This document shows, piece after piece, positions 1 to 8,639 of a DNA stretch of 64,000 nucleotides. Each line of letters begins with the position of its first letter. Position 1 is the first letter of the stretch. Under the pieces are notes generated by a model. It saw only the letters and a list, made by a program, of their open reading frames with translations. It ran no database searches and was not told the origin of the DNA. Position numbers and translations under genes: made by a program. The DNA is from Streptomyces sp. JJ36 (GTDB lineage Bacteria; Actinomycetota; Actinomycetes; Streptomycetales; Streptomycetaceae), in NCBI RefSeq assembly GCF_021696945.1, contig NZ_JACYHE010000001.1, positions 62,001-126,000 on the forward strand. The letters run 5' to 3'.

Positions 1-2357
1 GGGTCGGTCTCGGAGGTGAGGTTGCCCGCGGCGTCGTAGGTGCGGCGGGTGGTCGCGCCGTCGGGGCCGGTGGTGAGGGTGAGCCGGCCGGCCGCGTCGT
101 AGGCGTAGGTGGTGCGGGCGCCGGCCGGGTTGGTGACGGAGGTCAGCAGGCCCCGCCCGTCGTAGCCGTAGCGGGTGGTGCGTCCCAGCGGGTCGGTGGC
201 GGAGGCGAGCAGGCCGCGGGCGTCGTAGGCGTAGGTGGTGGTGTGGTCGGCCGGGTCGGCGCCCTCGGCGTTGCCGAGCGGGCCGGTCCTGGCGGTGATC
301 CGCCCGGCCTGGTCGTGGCGGAAGGTCGTCGTCGCGCCGAGGGGGGTGGTCACCGAGGTGCGGTTGCCGTCGGCGTCGTAGCCGTAGGTGGTGGTGTTGC
401 CGCGCGGGGTGGTGACGCTCTCCAGCGCGCCGAGCGCGGTGTAGGTGTAGCGCACCGTGCCGCCCTCGGGGTCGGTGGCGGAGGCGAGCTGCCCGTCGGC
501 GGTGTAGGTGTACGTGGTGGTGTGGCCGCGGCCGTCGGTGTGCTCGGCGATCCGGCCCTGGGCGTCGTAGCTCCAGCTCTCGGTGTAGCCGAGGGAGGAC
601 GGCGAGGACCGGGTGAGCATCCGGCCCGCGTCGTCGTAGGTCATCGTGGTGGTGTGGCCGCGGCGGTCGGTGATCCCCACCGGGTTGAGGTTCCGGTCGT
701 AGTCGTAGCTCACCCGCTCGCCGAACGGGTCGATGCTCTCGACCAGGACGTTGCCGGAGTAGATGTCCGTCCAGACCCCGCCGGACGGGTCGGTCATGTG
801 GGACTCGCGGCCGTGCTCCCAGGCGAAGGTGGTGGTCTCGCCGGAGCTGTCGGTCTGGGAGGTGATCCGGCCGGTGTCGTCGTAGGTGTTGACGACCTCG
901 CCGCCTTCGGGGCCGGTGAAGCGGGTCAGCCGCTGCTGCGTGTCGTAGCCGTAGGTCTGGGTCTCCCCTGCCGCGTCGGTCACGGAGGTCAGCAGCCCGT
1001 CCGTGTACGCGTAGGTGACGGTGGAGCCGTCCGGGAGGGCGACCTCGGTGAGGCGGCCGCCGGAGTCCAGGGTGAGGCCGGTGCTGCGGCCGGCGGCGTC
1101 CTCGACGGAGGCGAGCCGTCCGGAGGAGTCGTAGTGCAGCGTGAGGCCGTGGCCGCTGCGGTCGAGCCAGGCGGTGAGCCGTCCGGAGGAGTCGAAGGTG
1201 CGGCGGGTGCGGTCCGGGGCGGTGAGGACGTACCCGCTGTCGTCCGCGGCGAGCGTCGCGGCGGCGCCGGGCGGGGTGGCGTATCCGCCGTCGCTCTGCT
1301 CGGTGAAGACGAACCGGGCCCCGTCGCTCGCCCGGTAGGTGGCGCTGCCGTCCTCCAGGGTGAGGGCGGCGTCGAACGGGGTGGACCAGCCAGTGCCGAG
1401 CAGACCGTCCGCGGTGGAGTCGGAGCGGTAGTGGCGGTCGAGCGAGAGGGGGATGCCGGCGCCGGCCAGCCGGGCGTCGGTGACGTCCTCGTAGAACATG
1501 CCGGTGGCCGTGTTGACCGGGTCCGCGCGGTGGGCCTGGCCGTAGCAGGAGCAGATCCCGGCCTGGGCGCCGGGGATGTCCGGGGTGTAGAAGGCCTCGA
1601 CCAGGTTGGACGTCTGACCGTTCGGGCTCCAGCTGCCGTCGGTGCCCTTGAGGAAGATCCAGGCGTAGTACTGCTCGCCGTCCTTCAGGTGGCTGTCGAG
1701 GCCGCCGCCGGACCACCAGAAGCACTGGTCGTCGGGGTAGGAGTTCTCACCCCACCAGCCGTAGCACCACAGGCCGTTGTCCAGGTAGCGGCCGGTCGGG
1801 TCGCCGGTCGACCGCGTGATCTCCTTGTCGAAGACGAAGTTGCCGGCCTCGTCGAGGATGTAGAGCCAGGCGCCGGTGTACGCGTCGGCGGTGCCCGAGG
1901 AGAACTTGAGCTGCCCGCCGATGGAGAGCGTGGCGGGGTAGGCCGTGGCCCAGGCGGTCACCCAGGCCGGGTCGGCGGTGACGGCGGTCGCGGAGGGCGC
2001 GGACGGGGCGGTGGAGCGGTCGTCCGTGGCGGCGGGGCCGCGCTCCGGCTTCGCTGCGGGGGCGGGCGGCTCAGCCGGGTCGTGCTTCCTGGCCGGCTTC
2101 CGCCGCGGGGAGTCCTGATAGGCGCCGCGGGGCGAGGCCTCGCCGCGGCTGCGGTCGAGCTGCTTACGCCGGTCGGTGAGCGTCATCGGGTCGGGCGGCT
2201 CCGGGAGGTCCGCCGCCGTTCTGGCCTCTGCCGCGGGTCCCGCCCGTCTCTCCGGCGGGTCCTCCGAGGGCGCCGCCCACGACGGGGCGAGGCCCGGCAC
2301 CGCCAGCAGGGTCATCGTCAGAACCATCACGATCGCGTGCCGGGCGCGTTCGGACAC
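1..2357 (-). CDS. Secreted RHS/YD-repeat protein, 3' end outside window
   Basis: Read on the minus strand from a GTG at 2357, preceded by a purine-rich GGGGGAG ribosome site, the frame stays open to the window edge (785 codons and continuing). The first ~30 residues form a signal peptide (basic start, hydrophobic core, ending SWA/AP). A Pro/Ala/Arg-rich linker and a region rich in Trp and Tyr follow. Then comes a DUF6531-type module containing DPVNTATG and a GTGW motif, and after it at least fifteen YD-type repeats (TYDxxGRL, YGYDxxG, YAYDARG). RHS proteins are large secreted or surface shells that often carry a variable C-terminal toxin, usually followed by an immunity gene. That part lies left of the window, so whether this one is a toxin cannot be judged. 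The 391-bp gap to rpsA suggests its own promoter. Confidence 0.9.
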   Translation of the reverse strand, partial: MSERARHAIVMVLTMTLLAVPGLAPSWAAPSEDPPERRAGPAAEARTAADLPEPPDPMTLTDRRKQLDRSRGEASPRGAYQDSPRRKPARKHDPAEPPAPAAKPERGPAATDDRSTAPSAPSATAVTADPAWVTAWATAYPATLSIGGQLKFSSGTADAYTGAWLYILDEAGNFVFDKEITRSTGDPTGRYLDNGLWCYGWWGENSYPDDQCFWWSGGGLDSHLKDGEQYYAWIFLKGTDGSWSPNGQTSNLVEAFYTPDIPGAQAGICSCYGQAHRADPVNTATGMFYEDVTDARLAGAGIPLSLDRHYRSDSTADGLLGTGWSTPFDAALTLEDGSATYRASDGARFVFTEQSDGGYATPPGAAATLAADDSGYVLTAPDRTRRTFDSSGRLTAWLDRSGHGLTLHYDSSGRLASVEDAAGRSTGLTLDSGGRLTEVALPDGSTVTYAYTDGLLTSVTDAAGETQTYGYDTQQRLTRFTGPEGGEVVNTYDDTGRITSQTDSSGETTTFAWEHGRESHMTDPSGGVWTDIYSGNVLVESIDPFGERVSYDYDRNLNPVGITDRRGHTTTMTYDDAGRMLTRSSPSSLGYTESWSYDAQGRIAEHTDGRGHTTTYTYTADGQLASATDPEGGTVRYTYTALGALESVTTPRGNTTTYGYDADGNRTSVTTPLGATTTFRHDQAGRITARTGPLGNAEGADPADHTTTYAYDARGLLASATDPLGRTTRYGYDGRGLLTSVTNPAGARTTYAYDAAGRLTLTTGPDGATTRRTYDAAGNLTSETD

Positions 2358-2672
2358 CGCGTCTCCCCCGTCTCTGCCGAAAATCTTCCAAAGGGATCTT
2401 CGAACAGATGGCGGTGTGCGAAACCGGCCGCGGCAGGTTTGGCCGGAATTCGATCTTCGCCGGTGGGCCGCCCCGTCGGGCGGACACCGTGACCGCGCAC
2501 CGACGGGGGCGGGGGTCGTCGGTCGCGGAGCCGGGCGGGCGCCCCGGCGGCCGTCCGGGCGGGGGCCGGATCACCGCGTGCGGACGGGCCGCGACCGGCG
2601 GCCGCCCGGAGCGCGGGTGGGCGACGGAACGGCCCGCACCGGGGGGCAGGGCTGTGCCCGGCCCCGGACATG
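2358..2672. other. Intergenic region between RHS gene and rpsA terminator
   Basis: No convincing gene. It carries the upstream region of the RHS gene on the minus strand, including an A/T-richer stretch around 2375-2410 (AAAATCTTCCAAAGGGATCTTCGAAC) compared with the surrounding GC-rich DNA, a plausible promoter area, though I could not assign clear -35/-10 boxes. Open frames through here lack recognisable domains. Confidence 0.5.
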
Positions 2673-2708
2673 CGGAAGGCCCGCACCCCCGAGGGTGCGG
2701 GCCTTCCG
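2673..2708 (-). terminator. rpsA transcription terminator hairpin
   Basis: A perfect 16-bp inverted repeat (2673-2688 pairs with 2693-2708) around a 4-nt loop lies 40 bases past the rpsA stop. There is no U-tract, which is usual for high-GC actinomycete terminators. Confidence 0.85.
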
Positions 2709-2748
2709 TGGCTCTGCCGTCCGGGCGGGCGCCCGGGTGGCCGGAGGG

Positions 2749-4266
2749 TCAGCTCTGGCCGCCGGCCAGCTTCTCCCGGAGCGCCGCCAGGGCCTCGTCC
2801 GAGGCGAGGGCGCCGGAGTCCTCCCCGGAGTCCGAGGAGTACGAGCCGCCGCCGCCCTGGCCGCCGCCACCGCCGCCCTGCGAGGCGCCGCCACCGCCGA
2901 CCGCGGCCTCCGCCGCGGCCTCGGCGTCGGCCTCGCGTGACTTGATGACCTGGGCCTGGTGCTGCTCGAAGCGGGCCTGCGCCTCGGCGTACTGGCGCTC
3001 CCACTCCTCGCGCTGCTTCTCGTACCCCGGCAGCCAGTCGTTGGCCTCCGGGTCGAAGCCCTCGGGGTAGATGTAGTTGCCCTGGTCGTCGTAGGACGCG
3101 GCCATGCCGTACAGGGTCGGGTCGAACTCGACCACCGTCGGGTCGCCGCCGAACGCCTCGTTGGCCTGCTTCAGCGAGAGGCTGATGCGGCGACGCTCGA
3201 GGTCGATGTCGATGACCTTGACGAAGATCTCGTCGTTGACCTGGACGACCTGCTCCGGGATCTCCACGTGGCGCTCGGCCAGCTCGGAGATGTGGACCAG
3301 GCCCTCGATGCCCTCGTCCACCCGGACGAACGCACCGAACGGCACCAGCTTGGTGACCTTGCCCGGGACGACCTGGCCGATCTGGTGGGTCCGGGCGAAC
3401 TGCTGCCACGGGTCTTCCTGGGTCGCCTTCAGCGACAGGGAGACGCGCTCGCGGTCCATGTCGACGTCCAGGACCTCGACCGTGACCTCCTGGCCGACCT
3501 CGACGACCTCGGACGGGTGGTCGATGTGCTTCCAGGACAGCTCGGAGACGTGGACCAGACCGTCCACGCCGCCCAGGTCCACGAAGGCGCCGAAGTTGAC
3601 GATGGAGGAGACGACGCCGGAGCGCACCTGGCCCTTCTGCAGGGTGGTGAGGAAGGTCTGGCGGACCTCGCTCTGGGTCTGCTCCAGCCAGGCACGGCGG
3701 GACAGGACCACGTTGTTGCGGTTCTTGTCCAGCTCGATGATCTTGGCCTCGAGCTCCTTGCCGACATACGGCTGGAGGTCGCGGACGCGGCGCATCTCGA
3801 CCAGCGAGGCCGGGAGGAAGCCGCGGAGGCCGATGTCGAGGATGAGACCACCCTTGACGACCTCGATGACGGTACCGGTGACGATCCCGTCCTCGTCCTT
3901 GATCTTCTCGATGGTGCCCCAGGCACGCTCGTACTGGGCGCGCTTCTTCGAGAGGATCAGGCGACCCTCCTTGTCCTCCTTCTGCAGGACAAGGGCCTCG
4001 ATCTCGTCACCGACGGCCACGACCTCGTTCGGGTCGACGTCGTGCTTGATCGACAGCTCACGGGAGGGGATGACGCCCTCGGTCTTGTAGCCGATGTCGA
4101 GCAGGACCTCGTCCCGGTCGACCTTCACGATGACGCCGTCGACGATGTCGCCGTCGTTGAAGTACTTGATCGTCTCGTCGATCGCGGCGAGGAAGGCTTC
4201 CTCGGAACCGATGTCGTTAACCGCAACCTGCGGAGTGGTCACGGTGGCTTCGGTGCTGCTCGTCAT
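2749..4266 (-). CDS. rpsA: 30S ribosomal protein S1
   Basis: A 505-residue protein with four S1 RNA-binding domains at about residues 38-107, 125-191, 212-280 and 297-366. The last two have the strong form (VNFGAFVDLGG, VPFGAFVRVDEG). S1 brings mRNA to the 30S subunit. The four-domain form, rather than six as in E. coli, is typical of actinobacteria. The tail from about residue 370 is acidic with a Gly/Ser-rich stretch (positions ~460-485) and is probably disordered. The start ATG at 4266 gives the expected N-terminus MTSSTE. The gene is monocistronic: a good promoter lies at 4444-4472, a terminator at 2673-2708, and the methyltransferase upstream is divergent. Confidence 0.98.
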   Translation of the reverse strand: MTSSTEATVTTPQVAVNDIGSEEAFLAAIDETIKYFNDGDIVDGVIVKVDRDEVLLDIGYKTEGVIPSRELSIKHDVDPNEVVAVGDEIEALVLQKEDKEGRLILSKKRAQYERAWGTIEKIKDEDGIVTGTVIEVVKGGLILDIGLRGFLPASLVEMRRVRDLQPYVGKELEAKIIELDKNRNNVVLSRRAWLEQTQSEVRQTFLTTLQKGQVRSGVVSSIVNFGAFVDLGGVDGLVHVSELSWKHIDHPSEVVEVGQEVTVEVLDVDMDRERVSLSLKATQEDPWQQFARTHQIGQVVPGKVTKLVPFGAFVRVDEGIEGLVHISELAERHVEIPEQVVQVNDEIFVKVIDIDLERRRISLSLKQANEAFGGDPTVVEFDPTLYGMAASYDDQGNYIYPEGFDPEANDWLPGYEKQREEWERQYAEAQARFEQHQAQVIKSREADAEAAAEAAVGGGGASQGGGGGGQGGGGSYSSDSGEDSGALASDEALAALREKLAGGQS

Positions 4267-4443
4267 GTGGAAAAGGGCTCCGGTACGGACATTGAGTCGT
4301 AGGTACTGCTACGCCGAGAGCCCGTGATCGCACCCATGCAAGCCAGCCGGAAAGCCTCGAAAAGCCTTTACCCGAGGGGACATACCAGAGATGCGAGCGC
4401 GACCTGCTCCGTCCGAGGTGCGCAGGCCCGCAGCGCAACTTGT
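4267..4443 (-). promoter_or_regulatory. rpsA 5' leader, about 170 nt
   Basis: The stretch between the predicted rpsA start of transcription (about 4437) and its ATG is untranslated. It includes the A/T-richer segment 4340-4372 with a direct repeat of AAAGCCT. S1 synthesis is autoregulated through the leader in other bacteria. Whether that happens here cannot be seen from sequence. Confidence 0.45.
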
Positions 4444-4472
4444 AGCATACGGGGGCCGCCGGGCATGGTCAA
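4444..4472 (-). promoter_or_regulatory. Vegetative promoter of rpsA
   Basis: On the minus strand TTGACC (4472-4467) and TATGCT (4449-4444) are separated by exactly 17 bases. This is a near-ideal principal-sigma-factor (HrdB-type) promoter in an otherwise gene-free stretch upstream of rpsA. The region from 4473 to 4620 holds no gene and would carry the promoter of the divergent methyltransferase. Confidence 0.8.
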
Positions 4473-4620
4473 TGCGCGAACGAGCACACCAGGGGCTTAA
4501 CACCCAATCCCGGCACCACTCACCGCACGTCTCACCGAGCGTCACCGCCCGGCCGGACGGTACGGCGGCTGCGCGGACCACGGACGGGCACGATCCCCGC
4601 ACATTACGACGACGGGCACG

Positions 4621-5529
4621 ATGAGCCAAGACCACAGGCCGCACCGCACGGCGTACGACACCCCGCACCCGACCCCGCAGGCGTCCCCGCACGCTCCCCT
4701 TGGCGCCGACCCCGACGAGGACGCGGAGGCCGTCCGCCGGCCCGCGTCGGCGGCGGAGAGCAGCCGGGCCAGCCGGGGCTGGTGGGACCGGAACGCCGAC
4801 GCGTACCAGCGGGAGCACGGCCCCTTCCTCGGCGACCGGCGCTTCGTGTGGGGCCCGGAGGGACTGGACGAGGCGGACGCCCGGCTGCTCGCCCCGGCGG
4901 AGGCGCTGCCCGGCCGCAGCGTGCTGGAGATCGGCGCCGGCGCCGCCCAGTGCTCCCGCTGGCTGGCCCGGCAGGGCGCCCGCCCGGTCGCGCTCGACCT
5001 CTCGCACCGGCAGCTCCGGCACGCCCGGCGGATCTCCGCGGACGGCACGGAGCAGGGCGGGCCGGGCTTCCCGCTGGTCCAGGCGGACGCCGGGGCGCTG
5101 CCGTTCCCGGACGGCGCCTTCGACCTGGCCTGTTCCGCCTACGGCGCGCTGCCGTTCACCGCGGACCCGGAGCGGGTGCTGCGCGAGGTGTGGCGGGTGC
5201 TGCGGCCCGGCGGCCGGTTCGTCTTCTCCGTCACCCATCCGGTGCGCTGGGCACTCCCCGACGAGCCGGGGCCGGAGGGCCTGACGGTCGCCGCCTCCTA
5301 CTTCGACCGCACCCCGTACGTGGAGCAGGACGAACGCGGCGAGGCCGTGTACGTCGAGCACCACCGGACCCTGGGCGACCGGGTGCGGGAGCTCACGGCC
5401 GCCGGCTTTCGGCTCACCGACCTGGTCGAGCCGGAGTGGCCGGAGTGGAACGACCGCGAGTGGGGCGGCTGGTCCCCGCTCCGCGGACGGCTGATCCCGG
5501 GCACCGCGATCTTCGTCTGCGACCGCTGA
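4621..5529 (+). CDS. Class I SAM-dependent methyltransferase
   Basis: A 302-residue protein. The SAM-binding motif I is clear (VLEIGAGAAQCSRWLA, about residues 101-116), followed by the acidic motif II (ALDLSHRQL), a motif-IV-like LPFPDGAFDLACSAYGALPF and the post-motif LREVWRVLRPGGRFVFSVTHP. This is the Methyltransf_11 fold. The substrate cannot be deduced: such proteins methylate small molecules or lipids. The first ~50 residues are Pro/Ala-rich and not conserved-looking, so translation could begin later. ATG 4621 follows a weak purine stretch (CGACGGGCACG). It is divergent from rpsA and 86 bp upstream of hrpB on the same strand. Confidence 0.85.
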   Translation: MSQDHRPHRTAYDTPHPTPQASPHAPLGADPDEDAEAVRRPASAAESSRASRGWWDRNADAYQREHGPFLGDRRFVWGPEGLDEADARLLAPAEALPGRSVLEIGAGAAQCSRWLARQGARPVALDLSHRQLRHARRISADGTEQGGPGFPLVQADAGALPFPDGAFDLACSAYGALPFTADPERVLREVWRVLRPGGRFVFSVTHPVRWALPDEPGPEGLTVAASYFDRTPYVEQDERGEAVYVEHHRTLGDRVRELTAAGFRLTDLVEPEWPEWNDREWGGWSPLRGRLIPGTAIFVCDR

Positions 5530-5615
5530 GCGGGCGCCCCACGGGCGGGCGACCGCGGGCGGGCGCGGGGCGATGTGCGCCCGGGGCGCCGGGCGCGGGC
5601 TGCGAGACTGGGCCG

Positions 5616-8429
5616 GTGTCCCCGACCCGACCGGCCCGCACCGACGGGCCCCGCACGCACGCCCCGCACCCGTCCGGCGCCCGCGGCGGCCGGCTCCGCA
5701 CCGGCGCACTGGAGCGGCTGCCCGTCCGCACCGCGCTGCCCGCGCTCCACGCGGCGCTGGAGCGGCGCGGGACGGCCGTGCTCTGCGCCCGGCCCGGCTC
5801 CGGCAAGACGACGCTGGTGCCGCTCGCCCTCGCCGGGCTGCTGGACGGCGCACTGCCGGAGGCCGCGGCACCGGCGCGGGTGGAGGCCGGCGCGGCACCG
5901 GCGCGGGTGCTGGTCGCCGAGCCGCGGCGGATGGCCGCCCGCTCGGCCGCCCGCCGGATGGCCTGGCTGCTCGGCGAGGAGCCCGGGGGCGCGGTCGGGC
6001 TGACGGTCCGCGGCGAGCGTACGGCCGGCCCGGACACCCGGGTGGAGGTGGTCACCACCGGCGTACTGCTGCAGCGCCTCCAGCGCGACGAGGAGCTGAG
6101 CGGGGTGGACGTGGTGCTGCTGGACGAGTGCCACGAACGGCACCTGGACGCCGACACCGCGCTGGCCTTCCTGCTCGACGTCCGCGCCGCCCTGCGGCCC
6201 GGGCTGCGCCTGGTGGCGGCCTCCGCCACGCAGGACAGCGACGCCTGGGCCCGGCTGCTGGCCGCCGGGGACGACGGAGCGGCGGACGGCGCGGACGGTG
6301 GGAGCAGTGCGGGCACCCCCGCGCCCGTCGTCCACGGCTCCGGGGGCGCCCACCCCGTCGCCGTGCGTCATGTGCCGCCGCCCGGTGCCGTACGCCCGCC
6401 GCACGGCACCCGGGTGGACCCGGCGCTGCTGCGTCATGTGGCCGCCACCGTGCGGCGCGCCCTCGACGAGGACCACGGGGAGCCGGCGGGCGACGTGCTC
6501 TGCTTCCTGCCGGGCGCCGGGGAGATCACCCGGGTGGCCGGGCTGCTGGAGGGCTGCGGCGCCGAGGTCCTGCAGCTCCACGGGCGGGCGCCGCGCGCGG
6601 TGCAGGAGGCGGTGCTGCGGGGCGGATCACCCGGCGGCCCGCGCCGGGTGATCCTCTCCACCGCGGTGGCCGAGTCCAGCCTGACCGTGCCGGGCGTCCG
6701 CACCGTGGTGGACTCCGGGCTGGCCCGGGAGCCGCGCACGGACCACGCGCGGGGCCTGGGCTCGCTGACCACCGTGCGGGTCTCGCAGGCCGCCGCCGAG
6801 CAGCGCCGGGGCCGGGCGGGCCGGGAGGCGCCCGGGGTGGTGCTCCGCTGCTGGTCGGAGGCGGAGGACGCCGCCCGGCCGCGGTGGCCGTCGCCGGAGA
6901 TCACGGTCGCGGACCTGACGGCCTTCGCCCTGCAGACCGCCTGCTGGGGCGACCCGCACGCGCGGTCGCTGGCGCTGCTCGACCCGCCCCCCGAGGGCGC
7001 GCTGGCGGCGGCGCGGGACGTGCTGCGGGCGGTCGGGGCCGTGGACAGCGACGGGCGGCTCACCGGGCGCGGCACCCGGATGGCCCGGATGGGCGTGCAT
7101 CCGCGGCTGGCCCGGGCGCTGCTGGACGGCGCGCCGCTGGTGGGCGAACGGGCGGCGGCGGAGGCGGTGGCCCTGCTGAGCGAGGAACCGCCGCGGGCGT
7201 ACGGGGACGATCTGGCGGAGGTGCTGCGCGCCGCCCGGCGGGGCGCCGACGCCTATGCCGACCGCTGGGCCCGGGAGGTCCGGAGGCTGCGGGGCGCGCT
7301 GCGCACGGCGGGGGCCGGGCCGGCGGGACGGCCGGGAACCGGCGAGGGCACCGGGGTCCCGGGCCCGGCCGGCGGAGCCCCCGCAGAGCCGGGCGACGCG
7401 GACCCCCGGGGCGCGGAGAGCCGTACCGGCGCCCGGACAGGCGGCACCGGGCACGGCGCGGACAGGTGGGCCGTCGGTGTCGTGGCTGCGCTGGCGCATC
7501 CGGAGCGGATCGGCCGGGCGCGCGGGGAGGGCACGTATCTGATGGTCTCCGGGACGCGTGCCGAGCTCGCCGCGGAGTCCCCGCTGCGGGGCGCCGGGTG
7601 GGTGGTGGCGGCGGTGGCCGACCGGCCCGCCGGGTCGCCCTCCGCCCGGGTCCGGCTGGCCGCCGCCGTGGACGAGGAGACGGCGTGCCGGGCCGCGGCG
7701 GCGCTGCGCGCACGGCGTACGGAGATCCGCTGGGACCCGGGACGGGGCGATGTGGTGGCCCGGGAGGCCGCACTGCTCGGTGCGGTCGAGCTGGCGTCCC
7801 GGCCGCTGGACGCGCCGGACCCGGCGGAGCTGCGGGCCGCGGCGCTGGAGGGGCTGCGGCGCGAGGGGCTGTCGTTGCTGCACTGGCCGGCCGGGGCCGT
7901 CTCGCTGCGGCAGCGGATGGACTTCCTGCACCGCACGCTGGGCGCGCCGTGGCCGGACGTCTCGGACGCGGCGCTGCTGGCGTCCGCCGGCGCGTGGCTG
8001 GGCCCGGCGCGGTCCCGGGCGGAGCTGTCCCGGGTGGACGCGGGCGAGGTGCTGCGCGGGCTGCTGCCCTGGGCGGGCGGAGAGGCCGCGCGCCTGGACG
8101 AGCTGGCGCCGGAGCGGATCGAGGTGCCGTCCGGCTCGCGGGTGCGGGTGGACTACGCGCCGGAGCAGCCGGTACTGGCGGTCAAGCTCCAGGAGCTGTT
8201 CGGCTGGGACGAGGGGCCGCGGGTGGCCGGCGGGCGGGTGCCGCTGCTGGTGCACCTGCTCTCCCCGGCCGGGCGCCCGGCGGCGGTCACGGCCGACCTG
8301 GCGTCGTTCTGGCGGGACGGGTACCGCGCCGTGCGGGCGGAGCTGCGCGGGCGGTACCCGCGGCACCCGTGGCCGGAGGACCCGGCGACGGCCGAGCCGA
8401 CCCGGCGGACGAACACCCGCCGCCGCTGA
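5616..8429 (+). CDS. hrpB: ATP-dependent helicase HrpB
   Basis: A DEAH-family helicase of 937 residues from the GTG at 5616. The frame is open further upstream, but that part overlaps the methyltransferase. Motifs in order: Walker A RPGSGKTT (~residues 59-66), AEPRRMAARSAARRMA, the DECH box (~170-173), SASAT-like ASATQ, the C-terminal RecA part with STAVAESSLTVPGV, and motif VI QRRGRAGR. The HrpB-specific C-terminal region follows. Length exceeds the usual ~820-850 because of a Gly/Pro/Ala/Glu-rich insertion encoded at about 7300-7465. The cellular role of HrpB is poorly defined. A strong hairpin follows the stop codon. Confidence 0.93.
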   Translation: MSPTRPARTDGPRTHAPHPSGARGGRLRTGALERLPVRTALPALHAALERRGTAVLCARPGSGKTTLVPLALAGLLDGALPEAAAPARVEAGAAPARVLVAEPRRMAARSAARRMAWLLGEEPGGAVGLTVRGERTAGPDTRVEVVTTGVLLQRLQRDEELSGVDVVLLDECHERHLDADTALAFLLDVRAALRPGLRLVAASATQDSDAWARLLAAGDDGAADGADGGSSAGTPAPVVHGSGGAHPVAVRHVPPPGAVRPPHGTRVDPALLRHVAATVRRALDEDHGEPAGDVLCFLPGAGEITRVAGLLEGCGAEVLQLHGRAPRAVQEAVLRGGSPGGPRRVILSTAVAESSLTVPGVRTVVDSGLAREPRTDHARGLGSLTTVRVSQAAAEQRRGRAGREAPGVVLRCWSEAEDAARPRWPSPEITVADLTAFALQTACWGDPHARSLALLDPPPEGALAAARDVLRAVGAVDSDGRLTGRGTRMARMGVHPRLARALLDGAPLVGERAAAEAVALLSEEPPRAYGDDLAEVLRAARRGADAYADRWAREVRRLRGALRTAGAGPAGRPGTGEGTGVPGPAGGAPAEPGDADPRGAESRTGARTGGTGHGADRWAVGVVAALAHPERIGRARGEGTYLMVSGTRAELAAESPLRGAGWVVAAVADRPAGSPSARVRLAAAVDEETACRAAAALRARRTEIRWDPGRGDVVAREAALLGAVELASRPLDAPDPAELRAAALEGLRREGLSLLHWPAGAVSLRQRMDFLHRTLGAPWPDVSDAALLASAGAWLGPARSRAELSRVDAGEVLRGLLPWAGGEAARLDELAPERIEVPSGSRVRVDYAPEQPVLAVKLQELFGWDEGPRVAGGRVPLLVHLLSPAGRPAAVTADLASFWRDGYRAVRAELRGRYPRHPWPEDPATAEPTRRTNTRRR

Positions 8430-8430
8430 C

Positions 8431-8452
8431 CCGGCCGGCGGTCGCCGGCCGG
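8431..8452 (+). terminator. hrpB terminator hairpin
   Basis: Arms 8431-8440 and 8443-8452 (CCGGCCGGCG and its complement) begin one base after the hrpB stop codon. Confidence 0.65.
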
Positions 8453-8490
8453 CGGAGCACGCCCCACACCCGGGCCAGGCGCTGCCCGCG

Positions 8491-8512
8491 GTGTGCGGGA
8501 AGGCCCGCACGC
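8491..8512. terminator. Second hairpin between convergent hrpB and transglycosylase gene
   Basis: A stem of GTGCGGG and CCCGCAC around the loop AAGG, extendable by a G-U and a G-C pair, lies between two convergent genes and could end transcription from either side. Confidence 0.5.
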
Positions 8513-8639
8513 CCCGGCGCCCACCTCCCGCACGCCGGGGCGGACGGAGGCCACGGCAGCGGCACGGCAGGCCCGTGCCGGACGGCGCGGACGCCCCCGG
8601 GGACGCTCGCGCCCACGGCGGTGCACGCGCGCCGGGCCG

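Noticed and set aside
243-2492. Long plus-strand open frame of ~750 codons opposite the RHS gene
   Set aside because: It is Gly/Val/Ala/Arg low complexity without domains; the minus-strand frame has signal peptide, DUF6531 and YD repeats.
2959-4302. Open frame of ~450 codons antisense to rpsA
   Set aside because: A mirror of the S1 repeats (Asp/Leu/Val-rich); rpsA is unambiguous.
4782-5615. N-terminal extension of HrpB into the methyltransferase gene
   Set aside because: The frame is open, but it is a shadow of the methyltransferase, which has clear SAM motifs; the helicase similarity begins after GTG 5616.
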